Part shown: piece by piece, positions 35,340-43,059 of the stretch
How positions within the stretch are numbered: position 1 is the first letter of the stretch
Layout of the letters: every line of letters starts with the position of its first letter
From: Xenorhabdus szentirmaii DSM 16338
Lineage (GTDB): Bacteria > Pseudomonadota > Gammaproteobacteria > Enterobacterales > Enterobacteriaceae
NCBI RefSeq assembly: GCF_002632585.1
Contig: NZ_NIBV01000001.1
Coordinates: 996,897-1,060,896, forward strand
Length of the DNA stretch: 64,000 bases
Direction: 5' to 3'
The notes under the pieces: generated by a model
What the model was told of the DNA's origin: nothing
Databases searched by the model: none
The model's input: only the letters and a program-made list of their open reading frames with translations
Translations under genes and position numbers: made by a program

Positions 35340-37348
35340 TCTCCCCTCATGACCATCACTGACCCCATTGATGCCGCTTCCATCAGGCAGGACAGGCAAA
35401 TTTTTTCCGGTGGTGCAGTGACCATTTTTTCAACTTGAGCTACATTAATGGGCGCCAGTTTATCCAACATATCTGGCAACTTACCGCCCCAGCCTGAGCC
35501 ATTACCCGGCGCTCCACTGCCCAGGTTAATAGCCGCACTGCTGCTGATCCCACCTGCATCAATTTTCAGAAAATGCCCCGCAGCTTGAATTGTCAGCTCA
35601 GAACCGGCATCAATCACCACTTTGGCACCAGAACTCAAATGAATTTCATTGCCACTTTGGGTTAACAGCGCATCGTCAGCTTTGATGTGCAGTTTTTGCC
35701 CGGTTGACAGCGAAATATCATTGCCTGCCTGTACGCGGTACTCATTATCGATACGTAAATGGGCATCATTTTTAATGTGGTGCGTCTGGTTATGACCCAC
35801 ATTGTGAGTTTCATCATTGAGTACCTGCGCTTTGATGTCTTTCTGCGCATGAATAAACACTTCTTCACTGCCTTTGGCATCGTCAAAGCGCAGCTCATTG
35901 AAGCCTTTGCCCTTATGGGTTTTGGTTTTAAAGGTGGTACGGGTTTTGGCGGAGGGTAAATCCAGAGGCGGGCGGTTCAGGCCATTGTAGACACAACCAG
36001 TGACGATTGGACGGTCAATATCGCCATTGAGGTAGGAAACAATCACCTCCTGCCCGATACGCGGAATAGCCATAAAACCGAAGCCGTTGCCGTTCCAGCC
36101 CTGAGTAACACGCACCCAATAGGAAGCACTGTCGTCGGCTTTATCGTAACGGTTCCAGTGAAAATGCACTTTAATCGCCCCATCTTTGTTGACGAAGATT
36201 TCTTCGCCTTCCGGCCCAACAACGGTGGCGCTTTCATCACCGTCGGCCAGTGGCTTGTAATGAAACGGCGGTCGCCAGTCGGCAAAACCGTCGATAAAGC
36301 TGAAATCGTTGCTGAGTGTGGTACCCTCGCCGCTATTGTCTCCCAATGCCTGTGGGCAATGCCCATGATGGCTGATTTCAATAACCTGCCAACGGGTATT
36401 GAGCGGGGTATGTGGGTGATTTTCGATTTCGAAGATTTTGCCCGGCCGCAGTTTGATGCAATTGCTTTGCCCGCTGCCCCGTTGCGTCTGGTTTTTCAGC
36501 ACTTCATGGCGGTACTTCACGAACGGTTTACCTTCTGCTTCCTGCTGGAAACGCCCATAACTCTCGTAAATGGTATAGGGTGTAAGTGAGCCTAATGCCT
36601 GATAGTCCGGGCTGCTCTCCAATTGGTACACCGGAGAAAGTGGCCTGTCCGGGTTGTAATCCCGGTGAATACTGCGCTTGGGTGCCATGCCGACGCCAAG
36701 ACGTACCTGATAAATCACATCCTGCCCGTGGGCGGTATCAGGCTGGGGCTGGTATTGCAGCGGTAGATTGGCCGTCATCCCCAGATGGCTGTCACTGAAA
36801 AACAGCGTTTCATCTTCAAACCAAAAACTGATCCCCTCTTCGGCCGCCAGCCGGCAGAAAAAAGCATAGTCCGACTCCCGTTTCTGGGTGGTGTATTCCC
36901 GGTTGTGATGGGGATCTTCGAGTTGCGAATCGGCGCGAACATAGTGTTTTTTCAGTAACAGGCTTAGGATATCCGGCACATTCTGACGGTGGTAAATATG
37001 GCTGTCCTGATTGAGCGTCAGCCGCCAGAGGAAAGGGCGCACGGTGAAGGAATACAGGGTCTTGTTACCGTTAGTACCGCACCAGTCAGCGTGGGAAATA
37101 ATCCCGGTGATTTTGCGTTGTTCAGATTCCCCGTGGAAGATTTGTAACACGGCTTCCTGCATCAACAGCGCAGTTAAATCGATTTCCGGCTTGGGTTTAA
37201 ACGGGTTGTCAGGTAAAGACTGAACCAGTGTCAGGTTCAGGGTGAAGAGGTCAGACAGCCCTTCCCGCAGGGTAAAATCCGCCACGGCAAATGTCTCTTC
37301 GGGCAAATCCCCTATCCGGCAAAGAAAATGCAATCCACTTTTTAGCAT
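35336..37348 (-). CDS. vgrG: T6SS spike protein VgrG (TssI)
   Basis: A 670-residue spike protein. The N-terminal gp27-like part (from FLCRIGDLPEETFAVADF) is followed by the gp5-like OB fold (GPEGEEIFVNKDGAIKVHFHW, RIGQEVIVSYLNGDIDRP). A beta-helical needle with repeated short segments runs to about residue 615. The C-terminal extension of about 45 residues has no enzyme motif and probably binds PAAR or the adaptor-effector complex. AGGAG precedes the ATG. It lies downstream of tssF with a 34-base gap. No other T6SS structural genes are in the window, so it must work with a machine encoded elsewhere. Confidence 0.95.
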   Translation of the reverse strand: MLKSGLHFLCRIGDLPEETFAVADFTLREGLSDLFTLNLTLVQSLPDNPFKPKPEIDLTALLMQEAVLQIFHGESEQRKITGIISHADWCGTNGNKTLYSFTVRPFLWRLTLNQDSHIYHRQNVPDILSLLLKKHYVRADSQLEDPHHNREYTTQKRESDYAFFCRLAAEEGISFWFEDETLFFSDSHLGMTANLPLQYQPQPDTAHGQDVIYQVRLGVGMAPKRSIHRDYNPDRPLSPVYQLESSPDYQALGSLTPYTIYESYGRFQQEAEGKPFVKYRHEVLKNQTQRGSGQSNCIKLRPGKIFEIENHPHTPLNTRWQVIEISHHGHCPQALGDNSGEGTTLSNDFSFIDGFADWRPPFHYKPLADGDESATVVGPEGEEIFVNKDGAIKVHFHWNRYDKADDSASYWVRVTQGWNGNGFGFMAIPRIGQEVIVSYLNGDIDRPIVTGCVYNGLNRPPLDLPSAKTRTTFKTKTHKGKGFNELRFDDAKGSEEVFIHAQKDIKAQVLNDETHNVGHNQTHHIKNDAHLRIDNEYRVQAGNDISLSTGQKLHIKADDALLTQSGNEIHLSSGAKVVIDAGSELTIQAAGHFLKIDAGGISSSAAINLGSGAPGNGSGWGGKLPDMLDKLAPINVAQVEKMVTAPPEKICLSCLMEAASMGSVMVMRGE

Positions 37349-37382
37349 TTTATCTCCTTATCTTCATTAACATCTCAAGGCA

Positions 37383-39170
37383 CTACATTTCACTGCGCCG
37401 CCCGGTACGCTGCCGGAATGTCCATAACGCCTGTGACTCACCCTGCCGGTAAATGGTGAGCAGGATGAAATTATTCTGCACAACAAAACATGTCAGCAGT
37501 TCGTCGATTACCCGGCAGAACTGGTACATGACGCCGTCATTGTCATAACAGTCTGGATCAAGGGTGATATGCAGATAGTGGCCATTAATGGAACGCCCCT
37601 GACCCTCTTTCGTGTTGTCAATACGTGCATCTGACCGGGCGTCAATCCGCACAATGCCGTTAATATGCTGCTGTATTCGGCGGCTCAGCATGCGATCATG
37701 ATCCGCATAACAATCATACAGACGCAAAAATCCTTTCAGCGATTCAGCATTGAACAGCAAAAAAGGCGGGCAATTTAAGAGATTGATCAGCGACCAGTCT
37801 GACTGGCCTGTCACCATCGGCGGGAAGTCGGGCGACACCGCCGTGATATTACGGGCGTGTAAATGGGCGGGCACCGAGGCCTGTGTGTGCATAATTTCGC
37901 CGACATCCAATTGCATGGCCTGAATATGGTAGCCGGAAACATGGGTGCATACCGTCTGGGGTGACAGATTGTGCGCCGCTTTGCCATCCATACCAATAAA
38001 GCGGATCTGGTTATGCAGACGTCCCAGTAAATCGTCTGTGACCCATGACTGAAAGTAGACGTTATCAGGATCGCCCTCATTCAGCAGCCAGTCGCTTTTG
38101 GATTGGAATTGGTCAATGGGCAGGAAGCAGCAGGGTTTACCACGCGAGGCGCTTCCTGGCACCGTTTTTTCGCCGGGCTGTTTGGCTGTCTGAATGTTTT
38201 CCGTACGGAAAAGCCGCACGGTATCTGCCAGCGTCAGCGGATAACAGGCATTACCCGGCTCTAATGACATGGGCTGACTGACCATCGGCTCCAGATGAAC
38301 AGCCGGCACACAACCAAGTTGAAAAGCATCCCCCAGCGAATCCAGCGGCAGTTCCCCGTTCAGGCGGATAATCAGCTCACAAGTATTATCCGGATTTAAC
38401 TGCAATTCGCGTTGCTCCCTGATATCCAGCGTCATGAAACTGAACACATGAGGCAGGCAGTAATATTCTGTCATTTGTTGCAGACGGGCAAAAGGCAGGT
38501 CTTCGGTGGGCAACAAGGTGTGCCGGAGGTTTTCACTCCAGCCCAGAAAATCACTGCGTCTGAGCCTGATTTCGCTTTCCGTTGTCCGCAGATAGACCTC
38601 CTCAATCTGCATATCCAGCCATAAACTTAACTGGGCGGCGCGGTTTGGGTCGGAACCCAAAAAGAAATGCAGTTTTCCGCCTGACCAGACAGGAGATGTA
38701 TTTCCCGTTTGCTGTAGCGTCAGCACAATATCGCTGTATTCGCGGGTTTTTTGGATCTGTTTATCCAACACCACAAACGGCTCAACAGGCAAATCACGGC
38801 AGGTATGAAACTGTAGATTCTGTTCTCCCTCAGCGGCCGTTACCGGTGTATCCTTGGGAATATGAGCGGCACCCTGATGCACGCCCTGGTGGGGCGTGAA
38901 CTGCATAATCGTGGTTGGAGGTACAGGCCGCAGGGTATGCGGCCAGATACGGGCGAGTGTTTCATGGGACACTTCGGGGCAGGTATCATCAATTTTACTG
39001 CACACACCGGAAGACAGCAGGGCAAAACCCTCCATAATCCGCAGGATATCCGGATCATTGGGATGCTCCAGAAATTCGGCCAGATAGAAGTTTTCCGTTG
39101 CGGTCAACTTCATTTTTTCGCGCAACCAAGCCAGCTCTTGCAGGTATAGAGATTCTTTATGGTTTTTCAT
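37383..39170 (-). CDS. tssF: T6SS baseplate protein TssF (VasA/ImpG)
   Basis: A 595-residue baseplate subunit. It has the typical start (LYLQELAWLREKM, then FLEHPNDPDILRIMEGFALLSSGV) and the family motifs IWPHTLRPVPPTTIMQF near residue 75 and INLLNCPPFLLFNAESLKGFLRLYD near the C-terminus. TssF joins TssG, TssE and TssK around VgrG. A tssF without tssG, tssE or tssK nearby is unusual and suggests that the island carries a matched baseplate part together with its own VgrG. AGGAG lies 4 bases before the ATG. Confidence 0.9.
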   Translation of the reverse strand: MKNHKESLYLQELAWLREKMKLTATENFYLAEFLEHPNDPDILRIMEGFALLSSGVCSKIDDTCPEVSHETLARIWPHTLRPVPPTTIMQFTPHQGVHQGAAHIPKDTPVTAAEGEQNLQFHTCRDLPVEPFVVLDKQIQKTREYSDIVLTLQQTGNTSPVWSGGKLHFFLGSDPNRAAQLSLWLDMQIEEVYLRTTESEIRLRRSDFLGWSENLRHTLLPTEDLPFARLQQMTEYYCLPHVFSFMTLDIREQRELQLNPDNTCELIIRLNGELPLDSLGDAFQLGCVPAVHLEPMVSQPMSLEPGNACYPLTLADTVRLFRTENIQTAKQPGEKTVPGSASRGKPCCFLPIDQFQSKSDWLLNEGDPDNVYFQSWVTDDLLGRLHNQIRFIGMDGKAAHNLSPQTVCTHVSGYHIQAMQLDVGEIMHTQASVPAHLHARNITAVSPDFPPMVTGQSDWSLINLLNCPPFLLFNAESLKGFLRLYDCYADHDRMLSRRIQQHINGIVRIDARSDARIDNTKEGQGRSINGHYLHITLDPDCYDNDGVMYQFCRVIDELLTCFVVQNNFILLTIYRQGESQALWTFRQRTGRRSEM

Positions 39171-40395
39171 GTCTCTCCTTTTTTGCGCAGATGTCCGAGT
39201 GAATAATCTATCGGCATTTCATTTGAAATATTTATAAATAAAAAATAATTTGGACTAAATTTGGCTATGATACGCAATTATCCGTTAATTTAATTGATGG
39301 GTTTCATTTTTTTTACGATTCAAGAAAAATCTTAAAAAACAATCGCAGTAATCATTTGACCCCCTTCACTTCAACCGATAACATCTTTGCTGACAATAAC
39401 GATCCATCGCCTGTCAGGATCGCCTTCGGGTGGCGAACTAAAACTCCCGTAGCCTGAAAGGGAAAGCAAGTATTGCGGTACGTCTGCGTACTTTTGGAAG
39501 CAGATATCGTTGGACAATAACCCACCGTCTGGCGATGAAAGTTATCCGGTTTCTGGACTCACCGGCTTATCACTCACGCAGAGCAGTCCCCTGCCACGTT
39601 TACCATCACAATTTAACCCTGCACGATCTTAATCCACATTTTGATTAACTCACGATAACGTCCCGAGTACTGTGCGGCGTCACTTGTGTATGAGCTGCGC
39701 GATTACCAAGTGATGCCGTCAGGCGGCCAACGTCCAGTGCACGCCCGGCCTGCCTTTACGACCCATTTGATCCACGTATTACTCAAAATCACTCGTTGTT
39801 ACGGGTATTTTTCTGTCTGAATCGTTCTGTTTTGTTTGCTTTTCACCCACTGCCTGACAACAGGCTGATACCGAAAAAAGGAGAAATTACCCACGTCACG
39901 ATAATGAGGCGTTCATCCTGACTGAATCAGGCCCTGAATGGGGAGCATGTCATCGCTGTGCTGAGCACGTAGCGAACTCCTGCAAAAACTCAACACAATT
40001 CTCGCCCTGCTACACATTATCTGACGTACCACGGAATGGTGAACCTAACCGGCACGCAGGGAATGTTTCGAAATAAATAAAAAATGATCTGAAAATACAG
40101 GGGAAATACGGATAGCAAAGCGATCACGAACGAGAATAAACAACAAAGATTGATGTAGCCGTCCGTATTCTCCTCTGAGTTTGTGTGATAACTGAGGGCA
40201 GGATTCACTGCGCCTTTACCTACAAAATAGCCTAACTTTCTGTTTGATAGCGCATGAGTTCAAATAAGTTTGAAGTAGGTTTATAGCCGTTCAACTTAGC
40301 AGTTCAGTTATTGAGTTAGATAAAACAATCCGTTCAAGTATTCCCGCCATTAGCAAAATCTAGTGGTCAGGGATTTGCACCCCTGTTAGAACGAT
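39171..40395. other. Long non-coding or decayed stretch in the island
   Basis: About 1.2 kb without a credible gene between tssF and the Ner-like regulator. The part next to tssF is AT-rich and holds its promoter. 39360-40020 is more GC-balanced and broken by stops on both strands, with small hairpins (for example cctgactgaatcagg near 39918). It may be a degraded gene block or structured DNA/RNA of the satellite. Confidence 0.45.
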
Positions 40396-40396
40396 C

Positions 40397-40421
40397 CACT
40401 GGTAGGAAGTTCCTGCCAGTG
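40397..40421 (+). ncRNA. Perfect 12-bp hairpin in leader of Ner-like gene
   Basis: CACTGGTAGGAA pairs with TTCCTGCCAGTG across one base (one G-U pair). It is the first of two strong inverted repeats in front of the Ner-like gene. It may be an RNA fold or an operator. Confidence 0.45.
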
Positions 40422-40441
40422 TGCCTGCTCACACCTATTCA

Positions 40442-40518
40442 ATGGTGGTTCAGGCAGGGGGGCTTCGGCCTCGCTGGTGTGAACCCAGTCTGCTAACCCT
40501 GCCTTGAATCACCACCAT
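40442..40518 (+). ncRNA. Structured RNA candidate: three-way junction before the Ner-like gene
   Basis: An outer stem (atggtggttcaggcaggg with ccctgccttgaatcaccaccat, one bulge) encloses two inner hairpins, ggcTTCGgcc and ctggtgtgaacccag. The closed cloverleaf-like fold ends 31 bases before the Ner-like ATG. It could be a leader that controls this gene or an independent small RNA. It is not a normal tRNA. Confidence 0.5.
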
Positions 40519-40548
40519 CAATATTAATGAATGGAAGGGGTAGCAGGA

Positions 40549-40812
40549 ATGAATAACGTTAGAAATGACTGGCATCAGGCCGACATTATCGCCGCATTAC
40601 GTAAACGTGGTACAACCTTAGCGGCAGTTTCCCGTGAAGCCGGGCTTGGTTCCTCAACACTGGCAAACGCATTCAGCAGACCGTGGCCGAAAGGTGAATG
40701 GATTATCGCAAATTACCTTGGCATTCATCCCTCAGAAATCTGGCCTAGCCGTTATTTTGATATGAACGGCAATCTTGTTGAACGCAAAGTTCGCGATAAC
40801 ACTGCCAAATAG
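40549..40812 (+). CDS. Ner-like winged-helix/HTH regulator (Nlp/SfsB family)
   Basis: An 87-residue DNA-binding protein of the Mu Ner / Nlp family. It has DWHQADIIAALRKRGTTLAAVSREAGL (helix-turn-helix) and the family C-terminal IIANYLGIHPSEIWPSRY. Ner proteins repress early promoters of transposable phages. In enterobacterial islands their role is mostly unknown. AAGGGG lies 10 bases before the ATG at 40549. The frame is open to 40531. It is the last gene of the island and may act on the paired palindromes or on the structured leader in front of it. Confidence 0.88.
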   Translation: MNNVRNDWHQADIIAALRKRGTTLAAVSREAGLGSSTLANAFSRPWPKGEWIIANYLGIHPSEIWPSRYFDMNGNLVERKVRDNTAK

Positions 40813-40920
40813 TTTCATTCCCCAGCCGTGAGATACAACAACATTCGATATCATTCATTCCTCATGGCTGAATAGCTCTAAGTCACGACCATGAATATAC
40901 AAATTCAGATGAAACTTTAT

Positions 40921-40940
40921 GGGGGTATTTAAGGGGGTAT
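40921..40940. promoter_or_regulatory. Candidate integrase arm-binding sites, right end
   Basis: Two direct copies of GGGGGTAT (40921-40928, 40933-40940), the same octamer as beside the integrase gene, lie about 60 bases inside the right attachment site. Confidence 0.5.
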
Positions 40941-40998
40941 TCTGTTGATTTTATAAATTTAAAATGGCTATTAATCAATTTGTTACTATGTTTTTAGT

Positions 40999-41016
40999 AC
41001 TCCTGTGGTCCCGCCA
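40999..41016 (+). other. attR: right attachment core of the selC island
   Basis: actcctgtggtcccgcca matches the 3' end of selC except for two missing T's. It lies 14.2 kb from attL, just after the Ner-like gene, and marks the right edge of the island. Confidence 0.7.
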
Positions 41017-41155
41017 ATCATCGCCTGACTGCATTTAAAGCATCACATCATTTAAAGCATCAGAACCGGCTTTAATGTGACCATATTTACATCTAAACCT
41101 GAACCTGAACCTGATGAGGTATAACCCTCTTATCCTATAAAGGGAAAATGCTTTT

Positions 41156-41461
41156 ATGGCTCAATTAAAAGTTAACGTGAAAGTTCATTGGGTAGATGAA
41201 AAACAAGGTGGAAAAGTGAGGTTACCACTCAACCGACGATATTATGTCACGACTGAATCAATGAAAGGAAAAGGGGGTAAAGCTTGTCCCTGGAGTTTAG
41301 CCTTAGATATAACAAGTAACAATAATGAAGGGGGAAGTCGAGTTGGCTTCGGAACAGCTTATTTCTTATTTGATGAAGCCCCAGATTTTTTGCTCATTCA
41401 GGGCGCTGTTTTAAATGTATATGAAGGGCCTAAAAGAGTGGCAATGATTGAGGTGCTCTAA
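41156..41461 (+). CDS. Hypothetical protein, 101 residues
   Basis: A small soluble protein beginning AQLKVNVKVHWVDEKQGGK, with beta-rich composition (VGFGTAYFLFDEAP, FLLIQGAVLNVYEGPKRVAMIEVL). The end resembles a small barrel. No family is recognised. It is followed after 18 bases by another small gene on the same strand, so the two probably form an operon just outside the island. Such pairs of small cytosolic proteins are often immunity genes, but nothing in the sequence proves this. Confidence 0.65.
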   Translation: MAQLKVNVKVHWVDEKQGGKVRLPLNRRYYVTTESMKGKGGKACPWSLALDITSNNNEGGSRVGFGTAYFLFDEAPDFLLIQGAVLNVYEGPKRVAMIEVL

Positions 41462-41479
41462 TTAACATCAAGATGAAAT

Positions 41480-41941
41480 ATGAATAAAGAATTACAAGTC
41501 AGATGGATGAATAATCAGTTAATCGGGCTGGATGTTATTATTAACGATACAGATATTGTGAAATATATAGATATTTTCTGTACCCAAAATAATAAACTGA
41601 AAAATGCATTTGAAAAAGAATATTGCCTTTCATATGAAGGTAAGTCGACCCTCTCTGGGTTACTTGAACGATATAACGATCCTTGGTCAGAAATTCAAAT
41701 CAACGATCAACTTTTATTGAGTGATAACAGTGTCGTGATATGTGGTGAGGGGGAGATGGGGAATGAAGGATTTATCGTGAGGATAGATAAAAACAAGAAT
41801 ATTAAATGGTGCTTATATTCAACACAATCAAACCCTTTTATGGAGATAACGCAAAAAAATAATAGGATTTATGTTCAGTCTACTTCCAAATTTTATGTTG
41901 TGCTTAACCCATTCGATGATGAGATCTCCATCATTCAATGA
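41480..41941 (+). CDS. Hypothetical protein, 153 residues
   Basis: A soluble, acidic, beta-rich protein (NSVVICGEGEMGNEGFIVRIDKN-like segment near the middle, FYVVLNPFDDEISIIQ at the end) without signal peptide. The pattern looks like orphan immunity or SMI1-type small proteins, but no motif settles it. It is the second gene of a two-gene unit with the 101-residue protein. The AT-rich composition matches other accessory genes here. Confidence 0.65.
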   Translation: MNKELQVRWMNNQLIGLDVIINDTDIVKYIDIFCTQNNKLKNAFEKEYCLSYEGKSTLSGLLERYNDPWSEIQINDQLLLSDNSVVICGEGEMGNEGFIVRIDKNKNIKWCLYSTQSNPFMEITQKNNRIYVQSTSKFYVVLNPFDDEISIIQ

Positions 41942-42006
41942 GGTGCTTTTTATAAAAAACTCAAGGAAAGAAAACCAGTCCTTGAGTTTCTAATCATTAT
42001 GTTCTG

Positions 42007-42333
42007 TTAAATCGGCTTATCTATTGAGTTATACAACGTATTAAGTTGGTTTATTCGTTGGTGATAACTTTGCAGCAGGCAAGCGGTGTCTCCTTTGCAT
42101 TTTTGGCGCTGCTTCAACCATGCTGCCTGGCTATCATGGATTTCGCCGGATACGCCCATGGCAAATAACCCGCGCAGAAATTGATATTTCACACTCACTT
42201 CCACGTCCAGATCATTTAACTTTTTGTTTGAGCAAATCGCCTTTTCATCGGGAGCTTTGGCTTTTGCACAGTCAAAACTGGCGGCAAAGCCAACTGGCGA
42301 CAGGAGAAGTAACATCAACCAGAGATATTTCAT
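42007..42333 (-). CDS. LprI-like secreted protein (lysozyme-inhibitor family)
   Basis: A 108-residue protein with a signal peptide (MKYLWLMLLLLSPVGFAA) and the LprI/DUF1311 pattern FDCAKAKAPDEKAICSNKKLNDLDVEV, then AAWLKQRQKC...CLLQSYHQRINQL, with four paired cysteines. Members are periplasmic or lipid-anchored, and some inhibit host lysozyme. This one has no lipobox. Its ATG begins directly after the stop of the upstream gene, so the two are co-translated. An insect pathogen could use it against host lysozyme, but the family is wide and this is inference. Confidence 0.8.
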   Translation of the reverse strand: MKYLWLMLLLLSPVGFAASFDCAKAKAPDEKAICSNKKLNDLDVEVSVKYQFLRGLFAMGVSGEIHDSQAAWLKQRQKCKGDTACLLQSYHQRINQLNTLYNSIDKPI

Positions 42334-42822
42334 TCAGTTCTCCTTATGAGGCAGAAAAACAGGCCCAGGCCCGGTTTGCAGCTTCGGCGGCGCTATTTTT
42401 TCGAATTTTTCGAACGTAAAAGAGTGTGCTTTACCTGTCGCATCCAATTTGCAGGTAAATTGAATATCGTGCCAGTCAATGCCTGTCCGATATGTCCCTA
42501 TCCCCATCAATTCGGAAGAAGATATCAGCTCTATATCATCAGGTAATACCTCACCAAGAAAAACCTTATCGGCATTTCTGTGATATTTCTTAATGGCAGG
42601 CAAAGCAAAAGGGCGACAAATAAATTCTGCGACTTTTTTGCTATCAGGCCAACTTGCTATATCTTTCAGGGCAGACTTATCTGTCACTTGTTCACTAATT
42701 TGTTTTTCCAGATATTTTTTCTGGCTTGAGGATAATTGTTCAGATGATGTTTGTGCTTGAGCGAGGGAAGATAAGAGTAAACAGCTTGCACCAAAATAAA
42801 TTAAGTATTTTGAATAAAACAT
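42334..42822 (-). CDS. Secreted protein of unknown function
   Basis: A 162-residue protein with a signal peptide (MFYSKYLIYFGASCLLLSSLAQA) and a mature part that contains ASWPDSKKVAEFICRPFALPAIKKY and FTCKLDATGKAHSFTFEKFE. The two cysteines (in FICRPF and FTCKL) may form a disulfide. It looks like a family of exported proteins with an SH3- or cystatin-like C-terminal part, but it is not identified. AGGAG lies 9 bases before the ATG at 42822. The open frame reaches 42882. It forms a two-gene operon with the LprI-like gene. Confidence 0.72.
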   Translation of the reverse strand: MFYSKYLIYFGASCLLLSSLAQAQTSSEQLSSSQKKYLEKQISEQVTDKSALKDIASWPDSKKVAEFICRPFALPAIKKYHRNADKVFLGEVLPDDIELISSSELMGIGTYRTGIDWHDIQFTCKLDATGKAHSFTFEKFEKIAPPKLQTGPGPVFLPHKEN

Positions 42823-43059
42823 AACGGCATACTCCTTGCTTGAGGTTAAAAAAGTATGACATAGATCTCGGGAGCGTGCCATTGTATGAAAGTATATATC
42901 CTTTTCGTTTATTAAACTGTCCCTTTGTTGGCTGTGTTCATTTATCCTTTTATAAATAGACAGTTATCTATGTTCCCGGAGGGCATTCCCTTGCCGCTAC
43001 AATGCAACTTGAAATTCATTGGGTATATTGGCCATAAAGATAATGCAAATTTTCTATTT

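Noticed and set aside
40442..40518. A tRNA gene upstream of the Ner-like gene
   Set aside because: The outer stem resembles an acceptor stem, but the anticodon, T-loop and D-loop signatures are missing.
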